DNA of 17,498 bases from Gammaproteobacteria bacterium (GCA_030430875.1 JAUIKI010000005.1:1-17498), one strand, 5' to 3'; shown: positions 6,947 to 15,500, counted from the first letter of the stretch. Numbers and translations: made by a program. The notes: a model not told the origin generated them from the sequence alone.

Positions 6947-7024
6947 GCATGAAATCTAACAAGCATATAAGCCATACACAAAATACGTGACCCAATCTAT
7001 AAACTGAACATTCCATTTAAGGTT

Positions 7025-7060
7025 GGTTTAATGAGATAACTCATCAGCTTGAATTAAACC
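7025..7060. repeat. Inverted repeat between convergent genes
   Basis: GGTTTAAT (7025-7032) pairs perfectly with ATTAAACC (7053-7060), and both arms extend by TTG/CAA with one bulged base. The arms enclose a 20-base loop that has its own GAG/CTC. It lies between the small membrane protein and the convergent ycgB-like gene, where a bidirectional terminator would sit, but there is no clean T-run directly after either arm. Confidence 0.35.
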
Positions 7061-7122
7061 CAAATTTAAAAAGCTTCGTGGTTTTTTTGACGACCCAAAA
7101 ATAAACGTAAATCATCAACCAT

Positions 7123-8643
7123 CTATGACGGCGTACTAGTTGACTCATCTAAAACCGGACAGTGAAAACTCTCAACCACTTTTTCATTGCACAATGATTC
7201 AAGGTGAATATCAAAACCCCATAAACGATGCAGGTGCCTCAGAACTTCTTGTGCGGTTTGTTTATCAAGAGGTTTTCGATCATGTTGAAAATGACGCAGT
7301 GTCAATGAACGATTACCGCGCAAATCCACATTATATACTTGAATATTAGGTTCTCGATCACCCAAATTGTATTGATCCGCTAATGTTTCTCTAATGAAGC
7401 GATAACCCATTTCATCATGAATAGCAGGCACTTCTAAATGCTCTCGTTGATCATCATCGATCACTGAAAATAATCTTAATTGACGAATAATTTTTGGCGA
7501 TAGAAATTGCATAATAAAACTTTCATCTTTGAAATTATGCATAGCAAAATGAAGGGTTTCCAACCAGCTTGAACCAGAAATATCAGGGAAAAATTGTCTA
7601 TCTTCTTTCGTTGGATTTTCACACATCCTGCGTAAATCTGAATATATTGAAAACCCTAATGTGTAAGGATTAATTCCTGAGTAATATGGACTATCAAAAT
7701 CTGGTTGGAAAATCACACCGGTATGAGATTGTAAAATTTCAAAAATAAACCCTTCATTCACCAAACCTCGATCATACATGGTGTTCAATAAAGTATAATG
7801 CCAAAAGCTGGCCCAGCCTTCATTCATCACCTGCGTTTGTCTTTGCGGGTAAAAATATTGTGCAAGCTTGCGAACAATGCGCACAACTTCACGCTGCCAT
7901 GGCTCTAAAAGTGGTGCATTTTTCTCAATAAAATATAATAAATTTTCTTGTGGCTCGCTAGGGAAATGTTGGTAATTCTCAGCTAATTTAGATTTTTTTG
8001 TCAGCGGAATAGTTCGCCATAAATCGTTTACTTGACGCTGCAAATATTCAGTTCTCTTTTCTTGCAACATAGACTCTTCTTGAAAAGAAATAGGATAGGG
8101 GCGCTTGTAGCGATTCACTCCGTAATTCATCAACGCATGGCAAGAATCTAAAAGCTTTTCAACTTCTTCAACGCCATATTTCTCTTCACATTTGACAATA
8201 TAATTCCGAGAAAATACTAAATAATCAATGATTGATCCAGCGTCAGTCCAAGCTCGAAATAAATAATTGCCTTTAAAAAATGAATTATGCCCATAACAAG
8301 CATGTGCTATGACTAAAGCTTGCATAGCCATTGTGTTTTCTTCCATCAAATAGGCAATACACGGATTTGAGTTAATCACAATCTCATATGCCAATCCCAT
8401 TTGACCGCGGCGATACCCTTTTTCAGTATGCAAAAATTGCTTCCCAAAAGACCAGTGATGATAACCAATTGGCATACCAATAGATGCATAGGCATCCATC
8501 ATTTGTTCTGCATTAATGACTTCTATTTGATTAGGGTAAGAATCAAGCTGATAACTTTCAGCAATCTCACTAATTGCTTTATCGTAGATATTAATTAAAT
8601 CAAATGTCCAATCAGATGTTTCCGACAGAAGATTTTGATTCAT
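7123..8643 (-). CDS. ycgB: SpoVR family protein (YcgB)
   Basis: A 506-residue protein, about the length of E. coli YcgB. The N-terminal part has conserved SpoVR stretches: YHHWSFGKQF, YEIVINSNPCIAYLMEENT, HACYGHNSFFKGNYLF, then MNEGWASFWHYTLL and NPYTLGF in the middle. Histidines and glutamates in these segments look like a metal site, but no activity has been proved for the family. In Bacillus the homologue is needed for spore cortex formation; in gammaproteobacteria it belongs to the stationary-phase stress set with yeaG and yeaH. The start ATG overlaps the yeaH stop by four bases (ATGA), so it is the last gene of a yeaG-yeaH-ycgB operon, whereas E. coli keeps ycgB elsewhere. Confidence 0.95.
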   Translation of the reverse strand: MNQNLLSETSDWTFDLINIYDKAISEIAESYQLDSYPNQIEVINAEQMMDAYASIGMPIGYHHWSFGKQFLHTEKGYRRGQMGLAYEIVINSNPCIAYLMEENTMAMQALVIAHACYGHNSFFKGNYLFRAWTDAGSIIDYLVFSRNYIVKCEEKYGVEEVEKLLDSCHALMNYGVNRYKRPYPISFQEESMLQEKRTEYLQRQVNDLWRTIPLTKKSKLAENYQHFPSEPQENLLYFIEKNAPLLEPWQREVVRIVRKLAQYFYPQRQTQVMNEGWASFWHYTLLNTMYDRGLVNEGFIFEILQSHTGVIFQPDFDSPYYSGINPYTLGFSIYSDLRRMCENPTKEDRQFFPDISGSSWLETLHFAMHNFKDESFIMQFLSPKIIRQLRLFSVIDDDQREHLEVPAIHDEMGYRFIRETLADQYNLGDREPNIQVYNVDLRGNRSLTLRHFQHDRKPLDKQTAQEVLRHLHRLWGFDIHLESLCNEKVVESFHCPVLDESTSTPS

Positions 8644-9917
8644 GCTGCTCTCCGATGAAATAGCTTTCTAAACACCGGATAAATATCAGCAACATCAGTA
8701 ATTTGTTGCAATGAAAACTGATCAGAAAATTGCTCTTTGACTTGTTCATAGGCATACCAAAGTGCTTGATGTTCACGTGGTGTGATTTCCACATAAGAAT
8801 AATGTTGAACCTTTGGCATGATATCGTTAACTAAAAGGTCTCGACACACAGGAGAATCATCATTCCAATTATCACCATCTGACGCTTGTGCTGCATAAAT
8901 ATTCCAATCACTTGGTGAATAACGTTTTTTTATGATATCACTCATTTCATGCAAAACACTTGAAACAATCGTCCCACCAGTTTCTCGAGAATAAAAAAAT
9001 TCTTCTTCATTTACTTCTTTTGCACTGGTGTGATGACGAATAAATACAACATCCGTGCGCTCATAATTACGCTTCAAAAACAAATAAAGTAATATGAAAA
9101 ATCGTTTTGCCATATCTTTTGTTGTCTGAGTCATCGAACCAGATACATCCATTAAACAAAACATCACAGCACTTGTTGATGGCTTGGGCTGCAACACATC
9201 ATTGTTATAACGCAAATCAAATGTATCGATGAAAGGAATTTTTTTTAATCGGTTTTCAAGTCGTGTAATTTCTTGCGTTAATTCATGAATTCTTTGTGTA
9301 TCTCTAACCAGCTCAGGCTGCAGCAACAATAAATCTAATTCATGTTGAAGCAGTTTGATTTTTCGTCTCGTGACACCACCTAAAGCAATGCGTCTTGCAT
9401 GTGCAGATCGTAATGAGCGAATGATATTCAATTTCGCCGGTATTCCAACACTTGTGACACCAGAGCGCACAAATTGCATAGAGCTGGCTTTAATTAACTG
9501 TTTTTTAACCAAATAGGGGAGTTCCAAATCTTCAAACATAAATTCTAAAAATTCATCTTGAGTGATTTGAAAAACAAATTCGTCCATACCATCGCCAGAA
9601 TTACTCGCCTGACCTCGACCTGATCCACCACCGGCATTTTGTTTAGGACGAAGCAGTTTGTCACCAGCAATAAATTCCTTATTCCCTGGATGAATAGTGC
9701 TACGTTTTCCACCTGGACCATGATGAAAAATTGGTTCAGAAATATCGCGCTTTGGAATAGAAATTTTTTCGCCCTTATCGATATCGGTGATGCTACGTTT
9801 GGTAATCGCTTCTGCAACTGCTTTTTTGATATGTGACTGATAGCGTTTCAAAAATCGCTGGCGATTTACCGTGCTTTTATTTTTTGCATTTAAACGCCGA
9901 TCAATGATGTATGTCAT
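8640..9917 (-). CDS. yeaH: DUF444/VWA-like protein YeaH
   Basis: A 425-residue YeaH-family protein. The basic N-terminus (YIIDRRLNAKNKSTVNRQRF) and the glycine-rich linker (NAGGGSGRGQASNSGDG, about 94-110) are characteristic. A von Willebrand A-like domain follows, with the metal-binding motif DVSGS (Asp257, Ser259, Ser261) after VMFCLM. A coiled stretch lies at about 183-226. Family members are encoded with the PrkA kinase and act with it in nutrient-stress responses, perhaps as its substrate or adaptor, by analogy with MoxR-AAA/VWA pairs. The ATG at 9917 lies 32 bases after the yeaG stop. The ribosome site is weak (GAG), so expression probably relies on the operon. Confidence 0.95.
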   Translation of the reverse strand: MTYIIDRRLNAKNKSTVNRQRFLKRYQSHIKKAVAEAITKRSITDIDKGEKISIPKRDISEPIFHHGPGGKRSTIHPGNKEFIAGDKLLRPKQNAGGGSGRGQASNSGDGMDEFVFQITQDEFLEFMFEDLELPYLVKKQLIKASSMQFVRSGVTSVGIPAKLNIIRSLRSAHARRIALGGVTRRKIKLLQHELDLLLLQPELVRDTQRIHELTQEITRLENRLKKIPFIDTFDLRYNNDVLQPKPSTSAVMFCLMDVSGSMTQTTKDMAKRFFILLYLFLKRNYERTDVVFIRHHTSAKEVNEEEFFYSRETGGTIVSSVLHEMSDIIKKRYSPSDWNIYAAQASDGDNWNDDSPVCRDLLVNDIMPKVQHYSYVEITPREHQALWYAYEQVKEQFSDQFSLQQITDVADIYPVFRKLFHRRAA

Positions 9918-9949
9918 AAGCTAGCTCGTCACAAGTAATTTTTTATAAT

Positions 9950-11872
9950 TTACTGAGATTTTCTGACTCTTAAATACCACTCAGATAGCAACCGCACTTG
10001 TTTTTCTGTATACCCTCGATCGACCATTCGATCAACAAAATCTTGATGTTTTTTTCGATCTTCTTTTGACGCTTTTGCATTAAAAGAAATGACAGGTAAT
10101 AAATCTTCGGTATTTGCAAACATTTTTTTCTCAATAACTGCTCGCAATTTTTCATAGCTATGCCACGCTGGATTTTTACCTTGATTATTTGCACGTGCTC
10201 GCAATACAAAGTTAACCACTTCATTTCTGAAATCTTTTGGATTACTAATCCCAGCTGGCTTTTCAATTTTCTCAAGCTCTTCGTTAAGTGATTCTCGATT
10301 TAAAATCTCACCGGTTTCAGGGTCACGAAACTCTTGATCTTGAATCCAAAAATCAGCATACATCACATAGCGATCAAAAATATTTTGCCCATATTCTGAA
10401 TAAGACTCAAGATAAGCGGTTTGAATTTCTTTACCAATAAAATCAACATAACGTGGTGCTAAATATTCTTTAATATATCGAATATATCGCTCTTTTCGCT
10501 CAGGTGGATATTGCTCTTGTTCCACACGTTGCTCGAGCACATACAACAAATGCACAGGATTTGCTGCGATCTCACTTGTATCAAAATTAAAAACTTTAGA
10601 TAAAATTTTAAATGAAAATCGAGTCGACAACCCTTCCATCCCCTCATCAACACCAGCGGTGTCTTTGTATTCCTGCAATGACTTTGCTTTAGGGTCAGTG
10701 TCTTTTAAATTCTGCCCATCATAAACTCGCATTTTTGAAAACGTATTGGAATTTTCAGGCTCTTTGAGTCGCGACAAAATTGAAAACTGCGCCAACATTC
10801 GCAACGTGTCTGGTGCACAATGCGCTTTAGCTAATGAACTGTTATAAAGTAGTTTCTCATAAATTTTTACTTCCTCAGTGACACGCAAACAATATGGAAC
10901 TTTGACGATATACACTCGATCGATAAATGCTTCATTGTTTTTATTATTGCGAAAGCTCTGCCACTCTGATTCATTTGAATGCGCTAAAATAATGCCTTCA
11001 AAAGGGATAGCCCCCAAACCTTCTGTACCATTGTAATTGCCTTCTTGCGTTGCGGTTAGCAATGGATGTAACACTTTGATTGGTGCTTTAAACATTTCGA
11101 CAAATTCCATCAAACCTTGATTTGCAAGACCTAACCCTCCAGAAAAACTATAAGCATCGGGATCATTTTGAGGAAATTCTTCTAATTTCCGAATATCTAC
11201 TTTTCCAACTAATGCAGAAATATCTTGATTATTTTCATCGCCTGGCTCAGTTTTCGATACAGCCAATTGATTTAGAATAGAGGGATATCGCTTTACAATG
11301 CGAAATTGCGAAATATCTCCATGATATTCATGCAATCGTTTGACAGCCCAAGGCGACATAATTGTTTTCACATAACGTTCAGGAATACCGTATTCTTCTT
11401 GCAGGATTTTGCCATCTTCAGTTGGGTTGAATAACCCCAAGGGAGATTCATTAATTGGCGAACCTTTAATGGCATAAAACGGCACTTTTTCCATCAGTGA
11501 TTTAAGCTTTTCAGCTAATGAAGATTTTCCTCCGCCCACTGGACCTAATAAATACAGAATTTGTTTTTTCTCTTCTAAACCTTGTGCTGCATGTTTGAAA
11601 AATGCCACAATTTGTTCAATGCACTCCTCCATGCCAAAAAAATCAGCAAAACTGGGATAAACTTTGATAACTTTATTGGAAAAAATTCGACTTAATCGTG
11701 CATCTTTTGATGTATCGATCAGTTCAGGTTCACCAATAGCAACAAGCAGGCGCTCAGCTGCCGTCGCATAGGCTGTTGGATCAGCTTTGCAAATATCCAA
11801 ATATTCCTGCAAAGAAAATTCTTCTTCCTTTGTTGCTTCGTAACGTGATAAATAGTGTTCGAAAATACCCAT
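9950..11872 (-). CDS. yeaG: PrkA-type serine protein kinase / AAA+ protein YeaG
   Basis: A 640-residue protein (E. coli YeaG has 644). The N-terminal AAA+-like module has Walker A GPVGGGKS at about residues 110-117 and conserved runs ESPLGLFNP and HPLLTATQEGNYNGTE. The C-terminal PrkA domain includes FSKMRVYDGQNLKDTDPKAK. The family was described as Ser/Thr kinases unlike eukaryotic-type kinases; AAA+ protease activity has also been reported for a Bacillus homologue, so the biochemical role is not settled. It heads the yeaG-yeaH-ycgB operon, used in nitrogen and stationary-phase stress in enterics. The ATG at 11872 is chosen because AGGTGGAGG lies just upstream. An in-frame ATG at 11890 lies before that ribosome site. 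Confidence 0.95.
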   Translation of the reverse strand: MGIFEHYLSRYEATKEEEFSLQEYLDICKADPTAYATAAERLLVAIGEPELIDTSKDARLSRIFSNKVIKVYPSFADFFGMEECIEQIVAFFKHAAQGLEEKKQILYLLGPVGGGKSSLAEKLKSLMEKVPFYAIKGSPINESPLGLFNPTEDGKILQEEYGIPERYVKTIMSPWAVKRLHEYHGDISQFRIVKRYPSILNQLAVSKTEPGDENNQDISALVGKVDIRKLEEFPQNDPDAYSFSGGLGLANQGLMEFVEMFKAPIKVLHPLLTATQEGNYNGTEGLGAIPFEGIILAHSNESEWQSFRNNKNNEAFIDRVYIVKVPYCLRVTEEVKIYEKLLYNSSLAKAHCAPDTLRMLAQFSILSRLKEPENSNTFSKMRVYDGQNLKDTDPKAKSLQEYKDTAGVDEGMEGLSTRFSFKILSKVFNFDTSEIAANPVHLLYVLEQRVEQEQYPPERKERYIRYIKEYLAPRYVDFIGKEIQTAYLESYSEYGQNIFDRYVMYADFWIQDQEFRDPETGEILNRESLNEELEKIEKPAGISNPKDFRNEVVNFVLRARANNQGKNPAWHSYEKLRAVIEKKMFANTEDLLPVISFNAKASKEDRKKHQDFVDRMVDRGYTEKQVRLLSEWYLRVRKSQ

Positions 11873-12421
11873 AGTTGTCCTCCACCTCATTTGGGGACAT
11901 CACGCCCCTATTCTGAAACCTTTGCACTAAAGCAATAAAGGCTTTATTTTATTTGGACCCTTCGCAAACACGTTCGGTTTAAATCTTTTCCCAACACAGC
12001 AAAAAATACTTTTAAAAAACAACGACGAAAACTGCTGTATTTCAATCCATTGAACCTGGTTGCTGATCAAGGTTATATCTAAATTAATCTACGCTTTTTA
12101 GCTAAGCCTTTGCGCTAAAAATACATATATGTTCTGTCATAATTAAGCATAGACGAATTTACTTTTTTCGCTTTATTTGAATCAAATTTTGAGCAAATTG
12201 TTCGAAAAAGAAGGAACAGACAGCAATGCTTACTGTTAAGGAAAATAAGCTTAGGCCTTTGAACTAAAAAAATTAAAATTGATAAAACCAAGAATCACGA
12301 TCATTTCTCGCTATTTTATAATCACGTATTTAGCTGAAAAGACTCCAAAAATCTCTTATAATGATACGCTTGTAAGCACCTGCCATGGTGAGTCTATCAA
12401 TCTACCAATGAGCATTAAAAC
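11873..12421. promoter_or_regulatory. Long divergent intergenic region upstream of yeaG and hisA
   Basis: There are 549 bases without a gene. It contains a perfect inverted repeat, TTTTTAGC (12095-12102) and GCTAAAAA (12114-12121), with an 11-base loop. It also has a well-placed ribosome site before a 13-codon frame (ATG at 12226), probably too short to matter, and many A/T-rich hexamers. The leftward stress operon must be driven from here, but I cannot single out one promoter. The hisA promoter is listed separately. No RNA gene was recognised. Confidence 0.4.
12334..12362 (+). promoter_or_regulatory. Candidate sigma-70 promoter of hisA
   Basis: A perfect -10 box, TATAAT, lies at 12357-12362, 17 bases after CTGAAA (12334-12339, four of six matches to TTGACA). 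Transcription would start near 12369, giving a leader of about 53 bases before the hisA ATG. No histidine-rich leader peptide is visible in that leader. Confidence 0.5.
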
Positions 12422-13153
12422 ATGTTAATTATCCCCGCAATTGATTTAAAAAATGGACTCTGCGTACGACTACGCCAAGGTCGAATGGATGACGCTACCA
12501 TTTTCTCTGAAAATCCCATTGAAATAGCTGAAAAGTGGGTGAACGAGGGAGCAAAACGACTCCATCTGGTAGATTTGGACGGCGCATTTGCAGGAAAGCC
12601 TGTCAATCAATCGGTGATTCAAGAAATTTCTCTAAAATTTGCCGACTTACCTATTCAAGTAGGTGGTGGTATTCGTGATCTTCAGACTATCGAAAATTAC
12701 TTAAGTTTAGGAGTTAACTTTGTGATCATTGGCACCCATGCTGTCAAAGAGCCTGAGTTTGTTAAACAAGCCTGCCAGCAATTCCCTGGACACATCATTG
12801 TAGGTATTGATGCAAAAAATGGTAAAGTTGCCACCGATGGCTGGGCAAATGTGAGCGACATTGATGCTATATTACTCGCCAAACAGTTTGAATCCAGCGG
12901 TGTAAGCGCCATTGTTTATACGGATATTTCTCGTGACGGCATGATGCAAGGTGTCAACATTGAAAGCACTCAACTTCTTGCAAAAGCAGTGCAAACACCC
13001 ATTATTGCATCAGGTGGGATTACTAATCTTGATGACATCAAAGCATTGTGTAAGATTACTAATGATGGCGTAATGGGCGCTATTACTGGCCGCGCAATTT
13101 ATGAAGGCACCTTGGATCTACGCGCAGCTCAAGCACTGTGTGATAACAATTAA
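12422..13153 (+). CDS. hisA: ProFAR isomerase HisA
   Basis: 1-(5-phosphoribosyl)-5-[(5-phosphoribosylamino)methylideneamino]imidazole-4-carboxamide isomerase, the fourth step of histidine synthesis, in the cytoplasm. At 243 residues it has normal length for this TIM barrel. The two catalytic aspartates are Asp8 (IIPAID) and Asp130 (VGIDAKNG). Phosphate-binding signatures are QVGGGIR, IIGTHAV, YTDISRDGMMQG and IIASGGI. The ATG starts the conserved MLIIPAID; a weak GAG precedes it. It stands alone on the plus strand. hisF and hisI, which usually follow, are absent here, while hisH and hisB lie on the opposite strand nearby, so the pathway genes are scattered. Confidence 0.97.
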   Translation: MLIIPAIDLKNGLCVRLRQGRMDDATIFSENPIEIAEKWVNEGAKRLHLVDLDGAFAGKPVNQSVIQEISLKFADLPIQVGGGIRDLQTIENYLSLGVNFVIIGTHAVKEPEFVKQACQQFPGHIIVGIDAKNGKVATDGWANVSDIDAILLAKQFESSGVSAIVYTDISRDGMMQGVNIESTQLLAKAVQTPIIASGGITNLDDIKALCKITNDGVMGAITGRAIYEGTLDLRAAQALCDNN

Positions 13154-13187
13154 ATTTTAGGAAAATACGCTGAAGTTTGGAAAGCTG

Positions 13188-13688
13188 CTATTTCCCCAAA
13201 AGACGTTTGATTTCATCATCAATGTTTTCAGCTTCAGCCAGCATTTTCTTCTTTTTTTCTCGGCAATTGCTGAAAAGTTCCATCTTCTCATGATGTCCTT
13301 TGATATCATCCAGTATTTTATCCATACGCCCCGCCTCGCTTAGCAAAAATTCAAGTCGAGTAGAAAGTGCGGTGATACGATTTGATACTTCCTGATGTTT
13401 TAATTGCTCGATCAATGCTTTTGATTGTGTATTTTGGATTCGCATTGAATGTCGTAATTCTTTGCCTTGAAAAAGTATCGCAATTAAAGCAAAAGCAACG
13501 ACTAATGATGAAAAAAAACCATTAATGATCCCAAAAGAATCACCCAGCTCCGCAGTTGTCTTAGGAAGAGCTAATGATGGCACAAAGGCAGTTAGCGACT
13601 CAAGATCAATGAATCCAACTAAGTATGCCGACCAGAAAACTGAAATTCCGATAAAAAAACCACAAACTAATACAATTAAAAGTCGCAT
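13188..13688 (-). CDS. Unrecognised two-span membrane protein with C-terminal coiled coil
   Basis: I do not recognise a named family. It has 166 residues with two hydrophobic spans (about 3-27 and 52-74), joined by a short, probably periplasmic loop, and then a long charged helix (about 76-165, rich in K, E, R and L) with coiled-coil character in the cytoplasm. The segment SFGIINGFFSSLVVAFALIA then ILFQGKELRH resembles a recurrent arrangement in small bacterial proteins in which the second span leads straight into a coiled coil. It has a good ribosome site (AAAGGA). It sits 46 bases after hisH on the same strand and ends facing hisA, so it interrupts the his genes. Nothing suggests a role in histidine synthesis. 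Confidence 0.75.
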   Translation of the reverse strand: MRLLIVLVCGFFIGISVFWSAYLVGFIDLESLTAFVPSLALPKTTAELGDSFGIINGFFSSLVVAFALIAILFQGKELRHSMRIQNTQSKALIEQLKHQEVSNRITALSTRLEFLLSEAGRMDKILDDIKGHHEKMELFSNCREKKKKMLAEAENIDDEIKRLLGK

Positions 13689-13734
13689 TCAAATTCCTTT
13701 TACTGCATGAAACCACTGCAATAAAACAGCTATT

Positions 13735-14376
13735 TCACGGCGTCCAATTCATAAAATTTTCTAGCAGTTTCAAACCAGCATGTTGGCTCTTTTCAGGGTG
13801 AAATTGCACGGCAAATATCGTATCTTGCATGATAACTGATGGGAATTGAAGGCCATACTCGGTTTGAGCAACCACACAATCCTGATTGACAGGCTCAACA
13901 TAGTAGCTGTGCACAAAATAAAATCGAGAAGCAGGTTCAATTGATGCAAACATAGGATGCGGAACAAAATTCACCTGATTCCAACCCATATGCGGCACTT
14001 TTAAACCTTTTTCAGCAAATTTTAATAACGTTGCTCCAAAATATTTAACATGACCTGGCACAATGCCAAGACAATCAATGCCTCCATTTTCATCACTGCG
14101 CTCAAACAAAGCCTGCATACCAACACAAATGGCTAATATTGGCTGAGACTGCTGATAAAAATTCAGTATAGCTTCATCAAAACCTCTTGCACGAATCGCT
14201 TGAATACAATCGCGAATAGCGCCCACCCCTGGAAAAACCACCCGATCAACCGATTGTAATGACTTCGGGTCAGTTACAACAATCACTTTAGTTTTTGGCG
14301 CCACATGTTCCAAGGCTTTGACAACCGAGTGAATATTGCCCATGCCATAATCAATCACTGCGACAGTTTTCGTCAT
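13735..14376 (-). CDS. hisH: Imidazole glycerol phosphate synthase, glutaminase subunit HisH
   Basis: The class I glutamine amidotransferase subunit that supplies ammonia to HisF for making imidazole glycerol phosphate and AICAR. It has 213 residues. The catalytic triad is visible: Cys84 in ILAICVGMQ, and His193 and Glu195 in QFHPEKSQ. Other HisH signatures are DYGMGNIHSV, VFPGVGAIRD and PHMGWNQV. It follows hisB with a 42-base gap and is probably co-transcribed with it. Its obligate partner hisF is not in the window and must be elsewhere if the pathway works. The HisH family, rather than carbamoyl-phosphate or anthranilate amidotransferases, is clear from the N-terminal motif. Confidence 0.96.
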   Translation of the reverse strand: MTKTVAVIDYGMGNIHSVVKALEHVAPKTKVIVVTDPKSLQSVDRVVFPGVGAIRDCIQAIRARGFDEAILNFYQQSQPILAICVGMQALFERSDENGGIDCLGIVPGHVKYFGATLLKFAEKGLKVPHMGWNQVNFVPHPMFASIEPASRFYFVHSYYVEPVNQDCVVAQTEYGLQFPSVIMQDTIFAVQFHPEKSQHAGLKLLENFMNWTP

Positions 14377-14418
14377 ATTTATCTAGTAAGTTATATAGTT
14401 TAAAGAATTAACCTGTGT

Positions 14419-15012
14419 TTATAACACACCTTTTGTCGAAGGCATTTGCTCAGCTGTTCTTGGATCAAACGCAACGGCTTGTTTCAATGCTCGCGCAAAT
14501 GCTTTGAACACGGTTTCTGCTTGATGGTGGCTATTTTGACCTTTTAAATTATCAATATGTAATGTGACAAATGCGTGATTCACAAATCCTTGGAAAAACT
14601 CATGGAAAAGCTCGACATCAAACTCACCGACGCGATGCTGGGTAAACTTCACTCTGAAATCAAGCCCTGGGCGACCTGAAAGATCAATTACCACCCGCGA
14701 AAGTGCTTCATCTAATGGCACATAAGCGTGACCATAACGATTAATTCCTTTTTTATCGCCAATGGCTTTCGCAAAAGCTTGACCCAGGGTGATTCCGATA
14801 TCTTCGACTGTATGGTGGGCGTCGATATGCAAATCACCATTCGCTTTAATATCCAAATCAATCAAGCCATGACGACTAATTTGATCTAACATATGGTCCA
14901 AAAAAGGTAATCCCGTTTGAAATTGCCCTGATCCTTTACCGTCTAAATTAATGGATACCTTAATTTGGGTTTCAAGGGTGTTACGTTCGACTTCAGCTTG
15001 GCGTTTTATCAT
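14419..15012 (-). CDS. hisB: Imidazoleglycerol-phosphate dehydratase (monofunctional HisB)
   Basis: Converts imidazole glycerol phosphate to imidazole acetol phosphate in histidine synthesis. It has 197 residues, the full length of the stand-alone enzyme. It lacks the N-terminal histidinol-phosphatase domain found in the fused enterobacterial HisB, so the phosphatase step must be done by another protein. Metal-binding histidine motifs are AHHTVED (His66, His67, Glu70) and SHHQAE (His162, His163, Glu166); FLDHML and the PSTKGVL tail are typical. The ATG at 15012 is chosen because it gives the family length. A GTG at 15066 would place the N-terminus across the promoter. Confidence 0.95.
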   Translation of the reverse strand: MIKRQAEVERNTLETQIKVSINLDGKGSGQFQTGLPFLDHMLDQISRHGLIDLDIKANGDLHIDAHHTVEDIGITLGQAFAKAIGDKKGINRYGHAYVPLDEALSRVVIDLSGRPGLDFRVKFTQHRVGEFDVELFHEFFQGFVNHAFVTLHIDNLKGQNSHHQAETVFKAFARALKQAVAFDPRTAEQMPSTKGVL

Positions 15013-15033
15013 GAAATGAATCTCAATCAATTT

Positions 15034-15062
15034 TTGCGTTAGAATATAAACCTGATTATAAA
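15034..15062. promoter_or_regulatory. Overlapping face-to-face promoters for hslR and hisB
   Basis: On the plus strand TTGCGT (15034-15039) is 17 bases from TATAAA (15057-15062), which would give hslR a short leader of about 15 bases. On the minus strand TATAAT reads from 15060 to 15055, a possible -10 box for hisB with a poor -35 in the T-run opposite 15078-15083. The two -10 boxes overlap, so the polymerases could not bind together. Confidence 0.45.
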
Positions 15063-15083
15063 CCACAATGTGATTTTAAAAAA

Positions 15084-15500
15084 ATGTCTTCGTTAATGGA
15101 AAATAGCCCCAATAAAATTAGAGTCGATAAATGGCTATGGGCCGCTCGGTTTTTTCGAACCCGCGCACTGGCTAAAAAAGCCATTGAAGGTGGGAAAATT
15201 CATTGTGATGGGGTAAAAGTCAAAGCGAGTAAAGATTTGTGTATTGGTCAAACGTTGAAAATAAATCAAAGTAATGTTGAAAAAATCGTGGTGATCAAAA
15301 TGTTAAGCGGCCAACGAGGCGATGCCAAAAAAGCAGCGTTACTATATGAAGAAACTCAAGAAAGCATTGAAAAACGTGCATTAATGGCCGCACAAAGAAA
15401 AGCATTGGGCGGAATGATGCCAACACCGGCTAAACGTCCCGACAAACGTAATCGTCGCTTGATTCACCAATTCAAACAGGGAATGCAAGATGACGACTGA
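15084..15500 (+). CDS. hslR: Ribosome-associated heat-shock protein Hsp15 (S4 domain)
   Basis: A 138-residue RNA-binding protein. An S4 domain spans about residues 11-60 (IRVDKWLWAARFFRTRALAK, then GKIHCDGVKVKAS). A charged helical C-terminal extension (KALGGMMPTPAKRPDKRNRR) is typical of Hsp15. In E. coli the protein binds stalled 50S subunits that still carry nascent peptidyl-tRNA and helps recycle them after heat stress. No Shine-Dalgarno sequence is seen before either the ATG at 15084 or the next one at 15096; the very short predicted leader may explain this. Its end overlaps tsaC by 11 bases. Confidence 0.93.
   Translation: MSSLMENSPNKIRVDKWLWAARFFRTRALAKKAIEGGKIHCDGVKVKASKDLCIGQTLKINQSNVEKIVVIKMLSGQRGDAKKAALLYEETQESIEKRALMAAQRKALGGMMPTPAKRPDKRNRRLIHQFKQGMQDDD

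Noticed and set aside
9545..9817. Ninety-codon minus-strand frame inside yeaH
   Set aside because: It is a shadow of the conserved yeaH frame, with no ribosome site.
12226..12267. Thirteen-codon frame with a good ribosome site upstream of hisA, as a his leader peptide
   Set aside because: It contains no histidine codons, lies upstream of the likely hisA promoter and has no attenuator hairpins behind it.
15013..15066. N-terminal extension of HisB from a GTG at 15066
   Set aside because: It would exceed the family length and run through the TATAAT promoter element.
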